Source of the DNA: Bubalus kerabau
Taxonomy: Eukaryota > Chordata > Mammalia > Artiodactyla > Bovidae
NCBI RefSeq assembly: GCF_029407905.1
Contig: NC_073633.1
Location: 27,790,501-27,854,500 of the forward strand
DNA: 64,000 nt
Reading direction: 5' to 3'
The notes under the pieces are model-generated. The model did no database searches, had not been told where the DNA came from, and saw nothing but the letters and a program-made list of their open reading frames with translations. Of this stretch, positions 22,008-34,814 are shown piece after piece. The translations under genes and the position numbers were made by a program. Numbering within the stretch: position 1 is the stretch's first letter; each line of letters begins with the position of its first letter.

Positions 22008-23706
22008 AAAGGAACAGTTCATGCAAAGATGAGCTTGATAAAGGACAGAAATGGTATGGACCTAACAGAAGCAGAAGATATTAAGAAGAGATGGCAAGAA
22101 TACACAGAAGAACTGTACAAAAAAGATCTTCACAACCCAGATAATCACGATGGTGTGATCACTGACCTAGAGCCAGACATCCTGGAATGTGAAGTCAAGT
22201 GGGCCTTAGAAAGCATCACTATGATCGAAGCTAGTGGAGGTGATGGAATTCCAGTTAAGCTATTCCAAATCCTGAAAGATGATGCTGTGAAAGTGCTGCA
22301 CTAAATATGCCAGCAAATTTGGAAAACACAGCAGTGGCCACAGGACTAGAAAAGGTCAGTTTTCATTTCAGTCCCAAAGAAAGGCAATGCCAAAGAATGC
22401 TCAAACTACCACACAATTGCACTCATCTCACACGCTAGTAAAGTAATGCTCAAAATTCTCCAAGCCAGGCTTCAGCAATATGTGAACTGTGAACTTCCTG
22501 ATGTTCAAGCTGGTTTTAGAAAAGGCAGAGGAACCAGAGATCAAATTGCCAACATCCGCTGGATCATGGAAAAAGCAAGAGAGTTCCAGGACAACATCTA
22601 TTTTTGCTTTATTGACGATGCCAAAGCCTTTGACTATGTGGATCACAATAAACTGTGGAAAATTCTGAAAGAGATGGGAATACCAGACCACTTGATCTGC
22701 CTCTTGAGAAATTTGTATGCAGGTCAGGAAGCAACAGTTAGAACTGGACATGGAACAACAGACTGGTTCCAAATAGGAAAAGGAGTTCGTCAAGGCTGTA
22801 TGTTGTCACCCTGCTTATTTAACTTATATATGCAGAGTACATCATGAGAAATGCTGGACTGGAAGAAACACAAGCTGGGATCAAGATTGCCGGGAGAAAT
22901 ATCAATAACCTCAGATATGCAGATGACACCATCCTTATGGCAGAGAGTGAAGAGGAACTCAAAAGCCTCTTGATGAAAGTGAAAGTGGAGAGTGAAAAAG
23001 TGGGCTTAAAGCTCAACATTCAGAAAACGAAGATCATGGCATCTGGTCCCACCACTTCATGGGAAATAGATGGGGAAACAGTGGAGACAGTGTCAGACTT
23101 TATTTTTTGGGCTCCAAAATCACTACAGATGGTGACTGCAGCCATGAAATTAAAAGGCGCTTACTCCTTGGAAGGAAAGTTATGACCAACCCAGATAGCA
23201 TATTCAAAAGCAGAGACATTACTTTGCCAACAAAGCTTCGTCTAGTCAAGGCTATGGTTTTCCTGTGGTCATGTATGGATGTGAGAGTTGGACTGTGAAG
23301 AAGGCTGAGCGCCGAAGAATTGATGCTTTTGAAGTGTGGTGTTGGAGAAGACTCTTGAGAGTCCCTTGGACTGCAAGGAGATCCAACGAGTCCATTCTGA
23401 AGGGGATCAGCCCTGGGATTTCTTTGGAAGGAATGATGCTAAAGCTGAAACTCCAGTACTTTGGCCACCTCATGCGAAGAGTTGACTCGTTGGAAAAGAC
23501 TCTGATGCTGGGAGGGATAGGGGACCAGAGGAGAAGGGGACAATAGAGGATGAGATGGCTGGATGGCATCACTGACTCGATGGATGTGAGTCTGAGTGAA
23601 CTCCGGAGAGTTGGTGATGGACAGGGAGGCATGGCGTGCTGGGATTCATGGGGTCGCAAAGAGTCGGACACGACTGAGCGACTGATCGGATCTGATCTGA
23701 TCTGAA
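22008..23706 (+). repeat. BovB LINE, 5'-truncated, 1.7 kb
   Basis: Sense BovB covering the region after the endonuclease through the RT and 3' end. Segments such as ARLQQYVNCELPDVQAGFRK, FIDDAKAFDYVDHNKLWKIL, GVRQGCMLSPCLFNLY and YADDTILMAESE (intact YADD) are seen but in several frames. It ends in a (GATCT)n-like tail. Confidence 0.95.
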
Positions 23707-23707
23707 A

Positions 23708-23950
23708 CACTATGGGAGCTTCCTTTGTGACTCGGAGCGTAAAAGAATCTTCCTAAAATTCGGGAGACCAGGTTCAGTCCCTGGGTTGACAAGATGCCCT
23801 GGAAAAGGGAATGGCTACCCATTCCAGTATTCTTGCTTGGAGAATTCTATGGTAGGCTACATCCATGAGGTTGCAAAGAGTCAGACACAACTGAGCAACT
23901 AACACAGACACAGACACAGACACAGACACACACACACACACACACACAGA
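23708..23950 (+). repeat. Bov-tA SINE with (CA)n tail
   Basis: Sense SINE (TCCAGTATTCTTGCTTGGAG; GTCAGACACAACTGAGCAAC) followed by (CAGACA)n and (CA)n to 23948. Confidence 0.88.
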
Positions 23951-23999
23951 GCACTGCAGATAAACTGAAGTATAAGCCTAGAAAATGTTGAATAACTCA

Positions 24000-25245
24000 C
24001 AAGAGGTTAGAGGGTAAAACATAGGGAGCCAAAAAAAAGCGTAAACAAAAAATCAAATAAAATGGAAGGCTAAGCCCTAAAATATCAAGACATTAAAAGC
24101 AAGTGATCTACACACAAAAAGTAAGACACAGAAGTTGATCTGAACACACCAGTGACAAAGCATTTCAGAGAAAAAGTGGATTAAGAAACATGCCCCAACT
24201 ATAGCTGCCTGAAAGAAATTCATTTCAAATAAGACATAGTCATCTTGAAAGTGAAAGGATGGAAAAAGATGTATTATGCAAACATTAATAAAAGTATAAT
24301 GGCTATGTTAATATCAGATAAAGTAGACAGACTACTGAACAAAGAAAATTACCAGAGACAGAGAAATATTATCTACTGATGAAGAGGATAATTTACCAAG
24401 AAGACATAGCAATCCTAAATGTATATGTACCAACTAACAGAGCTGAAAAATAAGTGGAACAAAAATTAGAACTAAAAAGAAAGACAAATCTAGAAATATA
24501 GCTAAATACATCAATATTCCTCTCCCAACAACTGGTAGAATAACTTGCCAGAAAATCAGCGGATGTATAGAAGAACTCAATAATACCATTAATCAGTAGG
24601 ATTTAATAGTCAGCTATACAAAACTCCACCCAACCAGAGCACAATATACTTCTTTTCAAGTGTCCATGGAATATATACCAGGTAAGTCCAAATCTTGGGA
24701 CCTAAAAAAACTCAACAAATCTAATGTAACAAGCTGAAATATAAAGAGTATATTCTCCAACCACAATGAAATAATAGTATAAATGAATAACATATACAGG
24801 AAAATTCCCAAACATTTGGCAACCGAACAACACACTTCTTAATAATCTATGGGTCATAGAGAATGTCTCAAGGGAAATCACTGACTTTCTCATGAATTGA
24901 GTAAAAATGAAAATACAACATACCAAAATTGAGGGAACACAGCCAAAGAAGTATTGAGAGCGAAATTTTAGCACTACATGCAAATATTAAAAAAGAATAA
25001 AATCTCAGATAGATTATCTAAGCTTCTACCTGAAGAACCTAGACAAGGAAAATATAAATTAATCCAAAACAAGCATAAGAAAATAATAAAGATAAAATGA
25101 GAAATCAATGAAATTTAAGAGGATAAACAATAGATAAAATCAATGAAACAAAGAGTTGGTTCTTTAAGAGGATCAGCAAAACTGACAAACTTCTAGCAAA
25201 ACAGACAGGTGGGAAGAACAGGGACAATGTCAGCAGGCTAATAGC
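24000..25245 (+). repeat. Old L1 ORF2 fragment
   Basis: Degenerate L1 text spanning the end of the endonuclease and start of the RT domain (AATGTATATGTACCAACTAA; AGAGTTGGTTCTTTAAGAGG). Multiple stops; no coding potential. Confidence 0.75.
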
Positions 25246-25299
25246 AGTATGGCACCCTATCTGATTGGTTAAGGATGAACATTTGCCTTTCTCCAGTTG

Positions 25300-25650
25300 G
25301 TCCTGGGCTTCCCTCATAGCTCAGTTGGTAAAGAATCCACCTGCAATGCAGGAGACCCTGGTTCAATTCCTGGGTAGGGAAGATCCACTGGAGAAGGAAC
25401 AGGCTACGCAGTATTTTTGGGCTTCCCTTATGGCTTCCCTTGGGCTTCCCTTGTGGCTCAGCTGGTAAAGAATCCCTTGCAATGCGGGAGACCTGGGTTT
25501 GATCCCTGGGTTGGAAAGATCCCCTGGAGAACTGAAAGGCTATCCATTCCAGTATTCTGGCTTGGAGAATTCCATGGACTGTATAGTCCATGGGGTCACA
25601 AAGAGCTGGACACGATTGAGAGACTTTCACTAACTAACACTAACAGTTGG
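25300..25650 (+). repeat. Bov-tA SINE dimer
   Basis: Two heads in tandem (GGCTTCCCTCATAGCTCAG, then GGCTTCCCTTGTGGCTCAG) with a partial third copy between them. Confidence 0.9.
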
Positions 25651-25651
25651 T

Positions 25652-25985
25652 CCTGAGTTGAATGAACTTCCGAAGTATTATGCTAAGTAAAATAAACAAT
25701 GCAAAAATGCCATGTATTGTATGATTCCATTTGCATGAAATACATAAAATTAGTAAATCCATGGTCAGAAAGCAGGTTGGTGGCTTCCAGGGACATGTGC
25801 ATGGGAAGCATGGGGAGTGACTATTTCACGGGTGTGTGGTTTCCTTTTGGGGTGATGACAAGGTTTCAAATCTAGATAGAGGTAGTGATTGTGCCATGTT
25901 GTGAATATACTAGATGCACACTTAGTTGTTCATTTAAAAGAGTGAACTGTGTGAAATGTTACTTAATCTCAACAAAACTACTGTT
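25652..25985 (+). repeat. Old L1 3' end fragment
   Basis: L1-type 3' text: TTCCATTTGCATGAAATACA, CAGGTTGGTGGCTTCCAGGG and TGAAATGTTACTTAATCTCA. Confidence 0.6.
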
Positions 25986-25999
25986 TTTTAACTTTTCAT

Positions 26000-26465
26000 T
26001 TTACATTAGAGAAAAGCTGATTAACAATGCTGTGTTAGTTTCAGGTGTACATCAAAGTGATTCCACTACACACATACGTGTGTCTATTCTTTTTCAAATT
26101 CTTTCCCATTTAGATTGTAAAACTATTATTTACATTGAAGTTGATGAAAATCTAATGATCAAAGTATTCACAATATAATTTTAGATCATTTTATCAGATT
26201 TTTAAATTTATTTATTTTAATAGGAAGATAGTTACTTTACAATATTGTGATGGTTTTTGCCATACATCAACATGAACCGGCCACAGGTATACCTGTGTCC
26301 CCACCATCCTGAACACCCCTCCCACCTCCCCTGCCACCCTATCCCTCCAGGTTGTCCCAGACCATGGGCTTTGGGTGCCCTGCTTCATGCATGGAACTTG
26401 CACTGGTCATCTATTTTACGTGTGGTAATGCACATGTTTCACTGCTATTCTCTCAAATCATCCTA
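26000..26465 (-). repeat. Bovine L1 3' UTR fragments
   Basis: Positions 26020-26110 and 26200-26460 carry ruminant L1 3' UTR text in reverse (CATACATCAACATGAACCGG; CCACCATCCTGAACACCCCT). They end about 110 bp from the TRAV21 RSS. Confidence 0.75.
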
Positions 26466-26570
26466 CCCTTGTTAATTGCCTCTATCTGGAAGGAAAGTCA
26501 ATGTAGAAAACCCCTTAATGGAAAAAGTTTCCTCAGCGCCAAGACAGGACATGGTTGGAGCCCCATCTGC

Positions 26571-26609
26571 AGTTTGAGTCCTGGGAACAGGTTCCCTCTG
26601 TGCACTGTG
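26571..26609 (-). other. RSS with 23-bp spacer of TRAV21
   Basis: Coding-strand heptamer CACAGTG (26603-26609), 23-bp spacer, nonamer ACTCAAACT (26571-26579). The heptamer is consensus; the nonamer differs from ACACAAACC at two positions. Confidence 0.93.
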
Positions 26610-27144
26610 CCTCACAGCACAGAGGTAGGTGGTCGAGTCACTGTGCTGAGAAGTTGCAATGTATAAAGCACTGTGTCTTGATGATTTATCCAACGAGACT
26701 GTAATTCTTCCACTGGCTTGCTCTTTCTGATTCGCCTGAACTGACAGGAGAGATGTGAGCCCTTTCCCGGGATCCTGCCGGAACCACTGAAGGAAGAACA
26801 GAGCGCTGTCAGTGTAACTGCAGTTGAGAACCACGCTGTCTGCCTCTCTCACATTCAGAGCTTCAGGACTCTGACTCACGTCCTGTTTACTGCTCACCCC
26901 TGTTCGGAAAGAGAAAACAGAGACAGGCTGGTTAGCGGCTGATTATTCTTTGGAAACTAATTTTAAGTTTACTTTTTTGCTCTCCACAGGAACTCCCAGA
27001 AACCATGCAGGTACAGCTCCCTGAGTTTCCCTCTTCCCTGGGGAGGAATATCCGGGAGTTGCCCATTCTTTGCCCATTTCCAAATCCCTCTAACTCACAG
27101 TCTAGTTGTAACCAAAACATGAGTAGGCTCAGGGATTTGTCCAT
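26610..27144 (-). CDS. TRAV21: T-cell receptor alpha variable gene, TRAV21-like
   Basis: Leader exon 27099-27144 encodes MDKSLSLLMFWLQLD plus one base, then a GTGAGT donor. The intron is 199 bp, and the V exon 26610-26899 starts after an AACAG acceptor, the join giving Trp then VSSKQDVSQSPEALNV. Human TRAV21 as recalled has LQWVSSKQEVTQIPAALSV, the same leader end and start. The domain has Cys in LNCSY, Trp in LQWFRQDPGKGLTSLL, a SGRITVSLDKSS FR3, and TYLCAVR at the second Cys. It is one of the clearest assignments here. No stops, good splice sites and an RSS, so predicted functional. The product is the variable domain of an alpha chain at the T-cell surface after joining to a J segment. It lies between TRAV20 and the ERV-bearing interval, as human order predicts. 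Confidence 0.95.
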
Positions 27145-27269
27145 TCCTTCTGTTACGTAGACTCACTGAGAACTGAATTCTTGTGTCTGTAAAATCTTCA
27201 AGGACTCACAGGATAAAAGATCTGCTTTGCTGCCTCTTGTGTTCAAAACTTTCTTCAGGAAACACAGCG

Positions 27270-27300
27270 TCAGCCCAGCCAATCAGAGCAAGTCACACAG
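27270..27300 (-). promoter_or_regulatory. Inverted CCAAT element upstream of TRAV21
   Basis: Plus strand CAGCCAATCAGAGCAA (CCAATCAG at 27279-27286), about 135 bp upstream of the TRAV21 ATG. Nearly the same string lies upstream of TRAV20. Likely an NF-Y type promoter site. Confidence 0.5.
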
Positions 27301-27484
27301 GCACGGAGGAGGCCGGGGCCCATCTGCCAAGAGTGGGAGGTTGCAATGGAAGCACCATCATCTCAGGACCAAGCCCAGCCTTGCCAGAGAAATGCTTATC
27401 TCTTTCCCTCCTCTTTCCCTCCTCCTAGGGAAAGCAATTTTTAACACATCAGATTTGTAGAATGTGGCTAAGTATGTACTTAGA

Positions 27485-27695
27485 GGGGCTTCTCTGGTGG
27501 CTCAAACAGAAAAGAATCTGCCTGCAATGCAGGAGACCGAAGTTCGATCCCTGGGTGGGGAAGATCCCCTGGAGATAGGAATGACAATTCACTCCAGTAT
27601 TCTTGCCTGGAAAATTCCATGGACAGAGGAGCCTGGTGGACTACAGTCCATGGGGTGGCAAAGACTCAGACACTAATGAGTAACTAATACATACA
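27485..27695 (+). repeat. Bov-tA SINE
   Basis: Sense SINE from GGGGCTTCTCTGGTGGCTCA to the GAGTAACTAA tail. Confidence 0.92.
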
Positions 27696-27699
27696 GGTA

Positions 27700-28420
27700 C
27701 CTAGAGAGATATGTAAGTGTAAATGCTTATATTAGAAAAGAAGAAATCATAAGTTTTACTGCACAGCTGCAGCTGAACCTCTTCAGATTCCTGTAACTGC
27801 TCCCTCCTCTTGCCACTTCAGCCCTTAAGAATTGTTTTCTTTAATTCACCCTTTCTTGAAAATCCCTTTCTATCATTTCTCAGCCATCAGGTTGCAAAAA
27901 GAGTTAAGAATCATAATATTCACATTCAATGTGTGTGATAAATCAGGAAATGGGCACTTTCACATCCTATAACTGAGGTATAAGCTAAATAAGATTCATA
28001 GGTGCTATTAACATAACATTGGCCAGAAATTCCACTTGTCTGAGAATTTTTTAAGAAATAGCCTTATAAATACATTATAAAATTGCATATTGTATGCAGC
28101 AAGGATATTTAAATATCCTTCAATACAAATATTCAATATGTTATGATAGATCTGTATTATAATACACTATACAGTTGTCAAAAGAGTAAATAGACTTATT
28201 TCTGACTTGCAAAGATTTTTTTGGACTTATTCAAACTGGTTACTTACATGTTAAATTAATTCTTGTTGGAGTATAGCTGATTTACAATGTTATGTTACTT
28301 TCTGCTGTATAGCAGAAATATTTTTGAACTGTTTAACTCTGGAGTTTTTATTTTTTAATTCTCATTTTATGTTGCCTGCATCTTTTATCTCAGAAATCTC
28401 TTCATCTTTAAACATGTTTA
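27700..28420. other. Intergenic with a short L1 3' remnant
   Basis: AT-rich. Positions 28262-28318 carry ruminant L1 3' text in reverse (GAGTATAGCTGATTTACAAT). Nothing else recognised. Confidence 0.5.
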
Positions 28421-28421
28421 A

Positions 28422-29705
28422 GGCTCAATTGCACTCATCTCACACGCTAGTAAAGTAATGCTCAAAATTCTCCAAGCCAGGCTTCAGCAATACGTGAACC
28501 ATGAACTTCCAGATGTTCAAGCTGGTTTCAGAAAAGGCAGAGGAACCAGAGATCAAATTGCCAACATCTGCTGGATCATCAACAAAGCAAGAGAGTTTCA
28601 GAAAAACATCTATTTCTGCTTTATTGACTATGCCAAAGCCTTTGACTGTGTGGATCACAATAAACTAGAAAATTCTTCAATAGATGGGAATACCAGACCA
28701 CCTGACCTGCCTCTTGAGAAACCTGTATGCAGGTCAGGAAGCAACAGTTAGAACTGGACATGGAACAACAGACTGGTTCCAAATAGGAAAAGGAGTACGT
28801 CAAGGCTGTCTATTGTCACCCTGCTTATTTAACTTCTATGCAGAGTACATCATGAGAAATGTTGGACTGGAAGAAGCACAAGCTGGAATCAAGATTGCCG
28901 GGAGAAATATCAATAACCTCAGATATGCAGATGACACCACCCTTATGGCAGAAAGTGAAGAGGAACTAAAGAGCCTCTTGATGAAAGTGAAAGAGGAGAG
29001 TGAAAAAGTTGGCTTAAAGCTCAACATTCAGAAAACTAAGATCATGGCATCTGGTCCCATCACTTCATGGGAAATAGATGGGGAAACAGTGGAAACAGTG
29101 TCAGACTTTATTTTCTGGGCTCCAAAGTCACTGCAGGTGGTGACTGCAGCCATGAAATTAAAAGACGCTTACTCCTTGGAAGGAAAGTTATGACCAACCT
29201 AGATAGCATATTCAAAAGCAGAGACATTACTTTGCCAACAAAGGTTCGTCTAGTCAAGGCTATGGTTTTTCCAGTAGTCATGTATGGATGTGAGAGTTGG
29301 ACTGTGAAGCAAGCTGAGTGCCGAAGAATTGATGCTTTTGAAGTGTGGTGTTGGAGAAGACTCTTGAGAGTCCCTTGGACTGCAAGGAGATCCAACCAGT
29401 CCATTCTGAAGGAGATCATCCCTGGGCTTTCTTTGGAAGGAATGATGCTAAAGCTGAAACTCCAGTACTTTGGCCACTTCACGCGAAGAGTTGACTCATT
29501 GGAAAAGACTCTGATGCTGGGAGGGATTGGGGGCAGGAGGAGAAGGAGATAACAGAGGATGAGATGGCTGGATGGCATCACTGACTCGATGGACGTGAGT
29601 TTGAGTGAACTCTGGGAGTTGGTGATGGACAGGGAGGCCTGGCCTGCTGCATTTCATGGGGTTGCAAAGAGTCGGACACGACTGAGTGACTGAACGGAAC
29701 TGAAG
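28422..29705 (+). repeat. BovB LINE, 5'-truncated, 1.3 kb
   Basis: Sense BovB RT and 3' end. GVRQGCLLSPCLFNFYAEYI and YADDTTLMAESE are open in one frame (28684-29193), and a second frame continues (29067-29552). A frameshift separates them. Confidence 0.95.
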
Positions 29706-30000
29706 GCTAAGTTTCCTTACCTGAGGATAGATTAATATTACTTTGTGCATTTTAGATTATAAAAAGAGTATCTAAAGTGCTGAGTAATGGACTTGGCATA
29801 TGGTAGTGGTTCAATAAATGATAATAAACACTCTGATGTTGAAGATGAAAATGACAAAAAGACATCAGGTAGAAATAAGAATCTCATGATAATTCTCTGA
29901 CCTATTCCACTGAAGACATTGGGCAGACTATAAAGCTATAAATCCAAAATATTAAAACTGAACAAAACCAGATAGTATGGATAGGAATACCTCATCTTTC
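29706..30000. other. Intergenic, nothing recognised
   Basis: Short AT-rich spacer between BovB and the solo LTR. Confidence 0.5.
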
Positions 30001-31250
30001 TGCTAGGAGCCAGCAGGGGCGTTCCCACCCATGACAAAGGTCGTGTGGAGAGGCCTGATATGCAAAGGCAAGTCAGGGCTCAAGGGGCCCCCCTGGACCT
30101 GCCTGAGCATCTACCCCAAAACCAAAATCTGTCTGTTTTACTATTTCACAACTTTCACCAACTCTTCTGACATTAACGGGGGGCTATCCCTGACCACTTT
30201 TCTCTGTAAGAAAATCAACTTAAAACTCTAGTTAATAAGTCTCCTGGACATATTAGGAGTGTTTCAATTCAAACCCCTCTGATGACTTTCTAGCTTGCCT
30301 GACAGGTTTGTTCAGATTCACAGCCTCCCAACCACGAGAGGCACAGAAAGCTTAAGATATTCTAACAATGCAGAGATTCTCAGAGAGTTAAAATTGTTAG
30401 AATAGAACTAGTAGAGGATTTCTTTGTTGAGCTAATGCTTGGTGCCAAGTTTCCATATCCCTTACTACTGTGTCCCTGGGAGTGTATCGATTAATATAGT
30501 TGGTGTATAGAAATGCAAGTAGTAGCTTTAATATTTGTAACCTTGGACCCTTGAGTTAATTCTTCTTGTTATAGGCCACCACACTTTTGCCTTATAGGAA
30601 TGCAACTTTATCTAATGCTTTTGTAGGGTGGCACTTGACTTTAGAATAATCACCTTTAGAGAAAAATAAGTTTTCTGAAGAAAGGCTAATAAAATGCTAA
30701 CAGGCCTCCTGGCCAGAAGATGATGTAAATCACCTAAAACTTTTGCATATGATAAGTTTACAGAAAGAAAGCCTGGCTTCAATAAGGATCAAGGACTGCT
30801 GACCTTGCATGACTCTACCCCTTCCCCCATTATCCTCTATGCACAACTTAAGGTATAAAAACTACTTTGGAAAATAAAGTGCGGGCCTTGCTCATCAGGC
30901 TTGATCTCCATGTGTCGTTCTTTCTCTTTCCTTTTCCTTTTCAGGCTGATTCCCCTGGAGCGCAGGGGCTCTCTGTGTTCACTTTCCTGCCTGGGCTTCT
31001 AAGACCCACTCAAGAAAGTGCCTAAGGTGGGGCACCTTCCGCGATTCGAGAGGGCGCCTGCGGCCTACGTGAACAGAGCAAGTCCCGTGCTGGGGCTTTA
31101 TTGGCTTTCTGCATAAACCAAGGAATATCAGCCTCTTTTCTCTCTTCTATTTTCTTAACTGCAAAATTCTTTCCTTATCTCTTTCTCTTTTTATCTATCC
31201 TTTCACCTCCCAAGGGAATCCCTGGATCCAACAAGGGCTGGACCCTGGTA
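30001..31250 (+). mobile_element. Solo LTR, same family as the one at 18265
   Basis: Starts TGCTAGGAGCC and ends GGCTGGACCCTGGTA (terminal CA mutated to TA). TATAAAA at 30854-30860 and AATAAA at 30873-30878. Long shared segments with the 18265-19555 LTR, for example CAGAAGATGATGTAAATCAC and GGTGGGGCACCTTCCGC. Flanks TCTTTC (29995-30000) and TCTCTC (31251-31256) look like a 6-bp target duplication with one change. Confidence 0.88.
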
Positions 31251-31379
31251 TCTCTCTCCTTGAATCAAGAAGCTTCCACTTCTTCTTCCCTTCTTTGTAA
31301 ACCTCCCCTCTTCTTCTACCCACAAAGGAGGAGTGAGGAGGGCTGATTCTATCATTCAGAGTCCATTTATGAGTTAGGA

Positions 31380-31606
31380 GATTGAAAAAAAATTGAAAAT
31401 GCTAGTCGCTCATTCATGTCCAACTCTTTGTGACCCCATGGCTGGCATCCTGTCAGGATCCTCTGTCCATGGAATTCTCCAAGCAAGCATACTAGAGTGA
31501 GTAGCCAATCCGTTCTTCAGGGGAATCTTCTTGACCCAGGGATTGAACCTGTGTCTCCTGCACTGCAGGCGGATTCTTAACCATCTGAGCCACCAGAGAA
31601 GCCCAG
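31380..31606 (-). repeat. Bov-tA SINE
   Basis: Reverse SINE ending in the tRNA-like head (CATCTGAGCCACCAGAGAAG). Confidence 0.9.
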
Positions 31607-32503
31607 GAGATCAGTTCTCAGTCTAACTTAAAATATAGGACTCCAGAGTCCACTTATTCTGCTTATAGCTCCTGCATTTTGAAGTCTTTGCCTACCTGTG
31701 ATAATGTTTTTCTATAGAGGGCTAATTTAGTGCCCTGGGATGGATGCTTCTTCTTTCTCTTTCAGCCCAGATGCCTGAAAAGTTAATCAACTCTTGGCCA
31801 ATTTGAGGTGCGTCCTATCTTTCCACCTCATCCTTATAGGAATTCTGAGCTTGCCATTCTGGATTCAGAAGGAAGTAAGAAACTCTACTTAGGCATGAAC
31901 CTCAAACCCACCTTTCCTAGAGGTAATCAGAGGACCAGTGATATTAGGTCCAGGAGGAAATTAGGTCCAGGGATCAGCTAAAAGTCCTTCTTCACTTTCT
32001 GTTTGTATTAAGCTAATATATACAGCATCTTCAGGAATCTTCCCAGTGGTGAGCAGGGCAGGATTTGGCAATTTTTAGGTCCCTGACAATATCACCATAG
32101 GATGTTAAATCCCTACTTCAAATGGAAATATTTTAGTTGAATAATAATGAATATATGACATATCAAAACATGTAAGATGCAGCAAAAGCAGTACAGAAAG
32201 TCCCTGACTTATGGCTTTCCAACTTTACAATAGTACAAAAATAATATGGATTAAGTAGAAACTGAACTTCTAATTTTGAATTTTGATCTTTTCATGGGCT
32301 AGTATGATGCTGTCTTTTAATGCTGAACATCAGCAGCGAGTTGCAGCTCCCAATCAGTGACTCTATCACAAAGGTAAACAACCAACACACAACCATTCTG
32401 AACCTAGACAGCCACTTAGATTTTCATCTTCAGTACAGTGCAAAATAAATTATACGTGGTAGTCAGCATCAAATTATAAGATAGGCCTTCTATTAGATAA
32501 CTT
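31607..32503. other. Intergenic, nothing recognised
   Basis: No gene signal. A duplicated AGGTCCAGG string near 31948-31972 is minor. Confidence 0.45.
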
Positions 32504-32504
32504 T

Positions 32505-34796
32505 GCCCAGTTCAGTTCAGTTCAGTCGCTCAGTCGTGTTCGATTCTTTGCAACCCCATGAATCGCAGCACGCCAGGCTTCCTTGTCCATCACCAACTCC
32601 CGGAGTTCATTCAGACTCAGGTCCATCGAGTCAGTGATACCATCCAGCCATCTCATCCTCTGTTATCCCCTTCTCCTCCTGCCCCCAATCCCTCCCAGCA
32701 TCAGAGTCTTTTCCAATGAGTCAACTCTTCGCGTGAAGTGGCCAAAGTACTGGAGTTTCAGCTTTAGCATCATTCCATCCAAAGAAACCCCAGGGCTGAT
32801 CTCCTTCAGAATGGACTGGTTGGATCTCCTTGCAGTCCAAGGGACTCTCAAGAGTCTTCTCCAACACCACACTTCAAAAGCATCAATTCTTCGGCGCTCA
32901 GGCTTCTTCACAGTCCAACTCTCACATCCATACATGACTACTGGAAAAACCATAGCCTTGACTAGATGGACTTCTGTTGGCAAAGTAATGTCTCTGCTTT
33001 TCAATATGCTATCTAGGTTGGTCATAACTTTCCTTCCAAGGAGTAAGTGTCTTTTAATTTCATGGCTGCAGTCACCATCTGCAGTGATTTTGGAGCCCAA
33101 AAAAATAAAGTCTGACACTGTTTCCACTGTTTCCCCATCTATTTCCCATGAAGTGATGGGACCAGATGCATGATCTTTGTTTTCTGAATGCTGAGCTTTA
33201 AGCCAACTTTTTCACTCTCCTCTTTCACTTTCATCAAGAGGTTTTTTAGTTCCTCTTCACATTCTGCCATAAGGGTGGTGTCATCTGCATATCTGAGGTT
33301 ACTGATATTTCTCCTTCCAATCTTGATTCCAGCTTGTGCTTCTTCCAGCCCAGCATTTCTCATGATGTACTCTGCCTATAAATTAAATAATCAGGGTTAC
33401 AATATACAGCCTTGACATACTCCTTTTCTTATTTGGAACCAGTCTGTTGTTCCATGTGCAGTTCTAAGTGATGCTTTCTGACCTGGATACAAATTTCTCA
33501 AGAGGTAGGTCAGGTGGTCTGGTATTCCCATCTCTTTCAGAATTTTCCACAGTTTATTGTGATCCACACAGTCAAAGGCTTTGGCATAGTCAATAAAGCA
33601 GAAATAGATGCTCTTCTGGAACTCTCTTGCTTTTTCCATGATCCAGTGGATGTTGGCAATTTGATCTCTGGTTCCTCTGCCTTTTCTAAAACCGGCTTGA
33701 ACATCAGGAAGTTCACAGTTCACGTATTGCTGAAGCTTTGGCTTGGAGAATTTTGAGCATTACTTTAATAAGGTGTGAGATGAGTGCAATTGTGTGGTAG
33801 TTTGACCATTCTTTGGGATTGCCTTTCTTTGGAATTGGAATGAAAACTGACCTTTTCCAGTCCTGTGGCCACTGCTGAGTTTTCCAAATTTGCTGGCATA
33901 TTGAGTGCAGCACTTTCACAGCATCATCTTTCAGGATTTGAAATAGCTCAACTGGAATTCCATCACCTCCTCAGCTTTGTTTGTAGTGATGGTTCCTAAG
34001 GCCCACTTGATTTCACATTCCAGTATGTCTGGCTCTAGGTCAGTGACCACACCATCGTGATTATCTGGGTCGTGAAGATCTTTTTTGTACATTTCTTCTG
34101 TGTATTCTTGCCACCTCTTCTTAATATCTTCTGCTTCTGTGAGGTCCATACCATTTCTGTCCTTTATCGAGCCCGTCTTTGCATGAAATGTTCCCTTGGT
34201 ATCTCTAATTTTCTTGAAGAGATCTCTAGTCTTTCCCATTCTGTTGTTTTCCTCTATTTCTTTGCATTGATTGCTGAGGAAGGCTTTCTTATCTCTTCTT
34301 GCTATTCTTTGGCACTCTACATTCAGATGCTTATATCTTTCCTTTTCTCCTTTGCTTTTCGCTTCTCTTCTTTTCACAGCTATTTTTAATGCCTCCTCAG
34401 ACAGCCATTTTGCTTTTTTGCATTTCTTTTCCATGGGGATGGTCTTGATCCCTGTCTCCTGTACAATGTCATGAACCTCAGTCCATAGTTCACCAGGCAC
34501 ACTATCTATCAGATCTAGGCCCTTAAATCTATTTCTCACTTCCACTGTATAATCATAAGGGATTTGATTTAGGTCATACCTGAATGGTCTACTGGTTTTC
34601 CCTACTTTCTTAAATTTCAGTCTGAATTTGGTAATAAGAAGTTTATGATCTGAGCCACAGTCAGCTCCTGGTCTTGTTTTTGTTGACTGTATAGAGCTTA
34701 TCCATCTTTGGCTGCAAAGAATATAATCAATCTGATTTTGGTGTTGACCATCTAGTGATGTCCATGTGTTGGCTAATATAAGTGTTCTGAACATGT
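32505..34796 (-). repeat. BovB LINE, longest copy in the window (2.3 kb)
   Basis: Reverse-oriented. The 5' part (34794-33931) is a 287-codon open frame with the end of the apurinic-type endonuclease (QIDYILCSQRW, GSDHKLLITKF with the conserved SDH) and the linker (TEAEDIKKRWQEYTEE). RT pieces follow (33723-33397, 33363-33139 with YADDTTLMAE) and the 3' domain (33127-32663). Frames are broken, so it is not autonomous. It is the least truncated BovB here but still lacks the 5' end. Confidence 0.95.
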
Positions 34797-34814
34797 TTAA
34801 GGTAGGCTAGGCTG

